From: Halocaridina rubra
Lineage: Eukaryota > Arthropoda > Malacostraca > Decapoda > Atyidae
Reading direction: 5' to 3'
DNA length: 64,000 nt
Assembly: GCA_037179515.1 (NCBI GenBank)
Contig: JAXCGZ010013636.1
Location: 1-64,000, forward strand
The notes beneath the pieces were generated by a model, which was given only the letters and a program-made list of their open reading frames with translations, had not been told where the DNA came from and ran no database searches. Made by a program: the position numbers and the translations under genes. Below, piece by piece: positions 59,526 to 64,000 of this stretch (positions are counted from its first letter, which is position 1; each line of letters begins with the position of its first letter).

Positions 59526-59898
59526 AGTTTAAGGAGGCTGTTATGTATTTAAGCAGTTACGTATTTTGTCAAAGATATTCTCCATTTAAAATTACCGCTA
59601 TTTACAAGCAAATTGATAATATAGGATGTAATTCCTTTATATTTGATTCCGTATAAAGTACTTATGGTTTTGATCCCTCCAAGTAGATTTTCATTTGTTC
59701 TTGTAAATCCATTAGTCGTAAGTTTATGTAACATATTATTAATCTTTTTTCTACGTAATAAACCCTGTTGAGGAAGGAGTGTTTTATATACATCTCATTA
59801 ATCCCAGGTCATCTGTGACGAAAATGGGATATGTGATATAATAGCAACATTCATATATATACTGGCCTACACTCGGCAACATAAAAGATATCTACAAG

Positions 59899-59932
<34 letters not shown>

Positions 59933-60165
59933 GGATGGGATAGGATAGGAGGGGAAAAAGGGGGAGGGAATTAAGGGTATAAGGGAATTGGAGGGAAAAG
60001 CACGAAAATTAAATAAAGTAAGAGATAAAAAAGAGAGGGGCAGACCCTCGTGCTAAGTTTTGATCTGAAATTCTGATTCTATTTTTATGATTATTATCAT
60101 TTTTGCAGGTAAGAAATACATTAGAGGCGGTACAATAATTTCCAACTGAAAGAGTACGTTCTGTT
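59526..60165. other. Intergenic stretch with short (ATT)n
   Basis: ATT run at about 59900-59931, then a G/A-rich patch near 59935-60045. No gene. Confidence 0.45.
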
Positions 60166-61224
60166 GTTGCCAGATCTACAGATTAATCTGAAATCTACAG
60201 ATTTTTTAGCATGTCTCAGATTTTCTGATTTTTCCTCTAAAATGAGCGAAATCTACAGATTTTTTATTCCTTGCTATTCATAATCCCAAAAATAGACTAA
60301 ATATTGAAAAATGTGTCAGAAATCAAACTAGTTGTTATGGTTTTCATGTTTAAAGCGTATGTTATAGGTAGCCTACTCTACTCTAAGTATATATAAGAAT
60401 CATTGCCTTGGGAGGCGACAGCTACAATAAGTAGCAAGCAGTTTTCCTCCTCGTGTTACATGGAAGTAAGGTCTGAAATTTAAAAAAAAAAAATGCACAC
60501 ATCAATAGACAAGAGCTGGGCCATTAGTGCATAACGATTATGAACGAACGAAACAAATTTTTAAACATGTATGCATCCTGTTTATTCTTGTATGTAAGGC
60601 AGTCTGGTGAAGATGTAATTTCAGAGAAGAGCAATCATTGTGATATATCTTTATGTCTGTGATGAGTCTCGTTCTGTCTGCACATTTATTTTAATACAAT
60701 ACGTGTGAATGCATGTGTGAAGATAATCCTATTCCTAGTATATCTGGCTTTGTTATTTCAATTATAAAAAAATGTTCTAGCACTCAAGACACTCAGACCG
60801 AGTCTAGTAAAATAGCTGAAAGTAAAAGTTTAGTGGAAGAAGGTAAGATTAGTGCTTTTAAAGCAATTAGGTCACACAAAACTCCAAATGCAAAATTAAA
60901 GTCTTGATATTAAGACACTAATTAAATGATAAGCCAGCAGTTTGCTGTTGAAGTGAACACGAATTTTCTCCTAATGACATGTTGATCTTTAGTCTCACAT
61001 GTTTATGACAAGGCTACTGCAATCATTATCATGGATTCTGCTGAGATTTTACTACTATCCTATTTTTGCTGAACTGTCAGTTGTTCATTGTCGTAAAACA
61101 GAAAATATGATAGCAATATTCGGACGTTTTTTTCCTCTAAACCAGTTTTTTGCTCTAAGCCAGAAGTGTTTTTTTTTTTATATATATATCTAAACCAGTG
61201 AAATGTGTAGGATTAAATGACAGC

Positions 61225-61281
61225 GAATGATTGCAATGGTTGTTATCTGCTGCATGCAGATAATAACCATTGCGATCATTC
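61225..61281. repeat. Hairpin-forming inverted repeat
   Basis: 26-bp arms (GAATGATTGCAATGGTTGTT...) with two mismatches around a 5-base spacer TGCAT, inside the hAT-like region. Confidence 0.8.
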
Positions 61282-61399
61282 AGACTTGTGTCCTTGATTG
61301 ACTTTTTTTAACAAACATTTTTATTTCCAGTAAATTGTGGTAATTCAGTCTTCATTAGTTTTTTGTTTGACGGTGCTACTTGAAAATGTAGATATACTT

Positions 61400-61401
<2 letters not shown>

Positions 61402-61450
<49 letters not shown>

Positions 61451-61472
61451 CTTCTCACTCTCTCTCTCTCTC
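61402..61472. repeat. (CT)n microsatellite
   Basis: CT array with small interruptions near 61447-61460. Confidence 0.94.
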
Positions 61473-61559
61473 CAAAGTTTCGGTATTTTGGCTGACATGA
61501 AAGGGCTCGAATTTGTTTTTTTTTTTTTGCTCTTTTCTTTTTTAGTTGTGCAAGTGGGC

Positions 61560-62223
61560 TATGATGATAAAGAAGGGGAGAAGACAAGGGCTGAAAAACC
61601 TAGTGGTACAGTGAAAAAGAAAGGATATACCCAGAAATACTGCCCGTCATACGAGGAGGATCCTTTGTTTAAAAATTGGTTCAAACCAAGCTCAAAGGGG
61701 GATGAATATGCTTATTGTACCTCTTGTGACTGTCATCTGGAGTTAACAGTAGGGAAAACTGACTTGAAAAAACACTATGGAAAACAGAAGCATATTGATA
61801 ATGCAAAGGCCATGCAATTTCAGAGTAAAGTTACAAACTTAGATTTTCAAAGTTCAATGATGATGTTTTAAGGGTGAACTAAGATTGGCTGCAGCTATAG
61901 CAGAACATGACTTACCATTGGCTTTTGCAGATCATTTACCAAAATTGATAAAGGCTGTTTGTAGTGACTCTAAAATTGCAGAGAAAATAACATTAGGCCA
62001 TACAAAAGCACTGCAATAATTAATAATGTTACTGGGGAGGAAAATCATTCTCATCTTATTGAACATTTACGAGAAAAAAAAAAATTCCTTAATTGTAGAC
62101 GAGTCAAACGACAAAGGTTGTGTTAAACATCTGTATTTGCTAGCTCGGGTACTATTAGAGGATACTGTTAGCGATGCTTTCCTTGGCCTAATGCTCTCCA
62201 AAGATGCAACTGCTGATTTATGA
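61560..62223 (+). pseudogene. hAT-like transposase, N-terminal part, broken
   Basis: A BED-type zinc finger appears first: FKNWFKPSSKGDEYAYCTSC, then KKHYGKQKH, giving C-x2-C and H-x5-H (61650-61800). Frame changes near 61860-61880 and 62010 follow. Between them AAAIAEHDLPLAFADHLPKL and SKIAEKITLG are readable. The start of the DDE region, SLIVDES.DKGCVKHL, lies at 62085-62130. The C-terminal catalytic part is missing because a LINE begins at 62224. The upstream ATG at 61488 adds only a hydrophobic low-complexity string and is unlikely to be the real start. Confidence 0.75.
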
Positions 62224-64000
62224 GTGTGACACCGGGACAGGCAGGAACTTCCCTTATCAATAAGGCCCGGGGCACGAAAAAATACCGAGACGAAGGGAAA
62301 GAAAAAGTTAAGGACAAGACAGAGATGAGGTAATGTCACACAAAGGAAAACGAACGACAGACAGAAAAAAACATTCAAAGCACAGAGGACCCAGAGATAT
62401 ATAAGACTAGGCTCTGAGATGACGATAGATCTGCTTTTTGAAGACTGAAACGTCATAAGAATTAGGAAAGACAGAAGGAGGAAGAGAGTTCCAGAGTCAG
62501 ATGGGAAGAAGAAGTCGCTGCACCAACCAATCCGCGAGCTACAAAGCTTCACACAATACCTGGGAGATGAGGCCGCATGGCGAGTGTTAAACGGCCTCGG
62601 CAGTGGGGGAAGGATGCAACTCACCAACTCATCAGAGCAGCAATGGAAATAGTAGTGCTAGAAAAGAGAAAGGGAAGATACCTTACGGCGAAGAGAGAGA
62701 ATCCAGATTAGAAGTAAGAGAAGGATCATTAATGAGTCTGACTGCCTTAGATTCAGCCTTATCAAAAAGATAAGTATAGAAGAGCACCCCAGATGTGTGA
62801 GCAGTATTCTAAGCAGGGAGGTATATGACCTTAATACATTTTACGTAACCGCAAAGAGGAAAAGTAATGATGGAAGGGAAACAAAACTTCCAATTTTTTG
62901 GATGAAGATTTAGAAATTTGGATTATGTGATTCCTCCAAGACAAGTAGAGGCTATATGGATTCCTAATTTGTTGATAGAGTTAAGAGGATAAATTTCGTT
63001 AGTTTCGAAGACAATAGGGTTATCAGGAGGAGAAGAAGATAAAGAGTAGCCAGAAAACTGTCTTGGAGGCATTGAATTTAACTAAATTTTGAGTGCCCCA
63101 CTCAGATACTCTCTGTAAATCAGAGTTAAGAGTAGAAGAAAGAGTAATACGAGACTGATTACGATTAACAGATGAAGGTTGTGAAGAAAAGGCAGAGGAA
63201 AAGTGAAGGGTAGAATTATAAGCAAAGGCATGAAGAAGAGAGGAAGATGGGGATGGTAGATCATGATGAAGAGAAGGAACAGAGCCCTGTGGAACACCAC
63301 TGGTAACAGAGAAAGGGCTAGATGTCGCACCATCAACAATGACAGATATAAAACGGTCAGTAAGAAACTGGAAATCAGAGAGCAGAAAGAAGGTGTAAAG
63401 CCATAGGCAGGAAGTTTGGCCAACAGAGCCTTGTGCCAGACTCTGTCAAAAGCCTTAGAGATATCAAGGCGACGACAAAGGATTCCCCATAGTTCATCAG
63501 AGATGATGACCAAACATGAGTAAGATAGGACAGGAGATCACCAGTGGATCTTGCCTTGTGGAAGCCGTACTGGTGATCTGAGATAAGTGAGTTAGATTTC
63601 AAGCCATTTCAAGAAGTGAGGATTGAGCAAAGCTTCAAAACTTAGCAATAGAGGAGGTTAGGACAATAGGTCGTAGTGTGAAGGACTAGAGTAGTCACCC
63701 TTCTTAGAATGCTTCCAAGATGAAGGGATAGATACTGGTTGACAGAATGAGGTGAAAAAGACAACAAAGCACAGGAGCCAGTTCATCTGCAAACTCCTTG
63801 AGGAACCTTGCAGGGACACCATCAGGACCAGATGCCTCGTTCGTCTTTAGCGAGCAAAGAGCCTTATGAACTTAGTGTGAAGAGAGGACAAGGGAGAGCA
63901 TAGAGTTAGAGAGGGTAAAGATTGAGGAACAGGTGCGCTGGAATCGTTTATAGAAGAGTTGGAAGCTTTTTCAATAAGCATGGTATTCCTTTATAAACAT
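62224..64000 (-). pseudogene. LINE-D: jockey-like LINE, 3' half, runs off the window
   Basis: The minus strand shows RT blocks: LKTNEASGPDGVPARFLKEF-like (about 63780-63850), ISDHQYGFHKARSTGDLLSY (63375-63602), LDISKAFDRVWHKALLAKLP, and a [15 protein letters not shown] region in a shifted frame. The C-terminal LWNSLPPSVFPNSYDVSVFK ends in RHLRA and a stop at about 62405. The 3' UTR ends GGTGTCACACTCA at 62224. Frameshifts are numerous. No RNase H follows the RT. The endonuclease would lie beyond the window edge. Confidence 0.82.

Larger units (their letters stand above)
60170..62223 (+). mobile_element. hAT-like DNA transposon remnant
   Basis: The 5' side shows three copies of ATCTACAGATT (60174-60184, 60193-60203, 60251-60261) resembling subterminal transposase-binding repeats. 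A decayed transposase follows from about 61560, cut at 62223 by a LINE insertion. The region 60262-61400 is otherwise without recognisable genes. The 5' boundary is a guess from the repeats. Confidence 0.55.

Noticed and set aside
60713..60907. 64-codon plus-strand frame inside the hAT-like region
   Set aside because: Short, with no motif, and not continuous with the transposase frames.
62067..62627. 186-codon minus-strand frame at the LINE-D 3' end
   Set aside because: The true LINE C-terminus (LWNSLPPSVF...) is in another frame, so this is a shadow frame through coding end and 3' UTR.

Overview
The window reads as animal nuclear DNA packed with repeats, most likely from a decapod crustacean. 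This is inferred from arthropod-type (AACCT)n tracts, very dense and long (TA)n, (CT)n, (GT)n and (ATT)n microsatellites, and the mix of non-LTR retrotransposons and tRNA-derived SINEs. There is no operon structure and no rRNA, CRISPR array or convincing tRNA gene. No host gene can be named. One 185-nt minus-strand exon candidate (26143-26327) is the best trace of one.

Layout. 1-7.2 kb: intergenic DNA with microsatellites, tRNA-derived SINEs and a perfect-palindrome foldback element (5374-5602). 7.2-10.25 kb: decayed minus-strand RNase H-bearing LINE. 10.5-12.4 kb: 5'-truncated RTE-like LINE lying between two (TA)n arrays. 12.6-14.05 kb: 3' scrap of 'LINE-B' and two SINEs. 14.08-19.85 kb: the only intact element, a full-length RNase H-bearing LINE ('LINE-A') with uninterrupted ORF1 and ORF2, an arthropod-style internal promoter and (CT)n on both sides. 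19.9-30 kb: SINEs, a second foldback copy, LINE-B and jockey-like scraps and microsatellites. 30.7-33.6 kb: two LINE-B pieces facing head to head.

35.7-44.2 kb is a three-layer nest. A LINE-B copy is split by a minus-strand LTR retrotransposon (LTRs 36410-36713 and 43481-43806, 4-bp target duplication, PBS and PPT visible). That element is itself interrupted by a nearly full-length CR1-like LINE ('LINE-C', about 38595-42850) whose ORF1 carries an SGNH hydrolase domain. 44.2-52.3 kb: a Ty3-type integrase scrap followed by LINE-B copies, three of them joined head to tail. 53.8-57.2 kb: a coding-like remnant interrupted by a SINE and a 42-bp terminal-repeat remnant, a 210-bp foldback element and jockey-like 3' ends. 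57.4-59.5 kb: SINE-like duplications. 60.1-64 kb: a hAT-like transposon remnant with a jockey-like LINE inserted in it and running off the window.

The main pattern is that three unrelated LINE families each sit inside a different dinucleotide microsatellite: LINE-A in (CT)n, LINE-B in (AC)n and the RTE-like copy in (TA)n. LINE-B also stacks on its own 3' tails. All family names are read from motifs without database searches.
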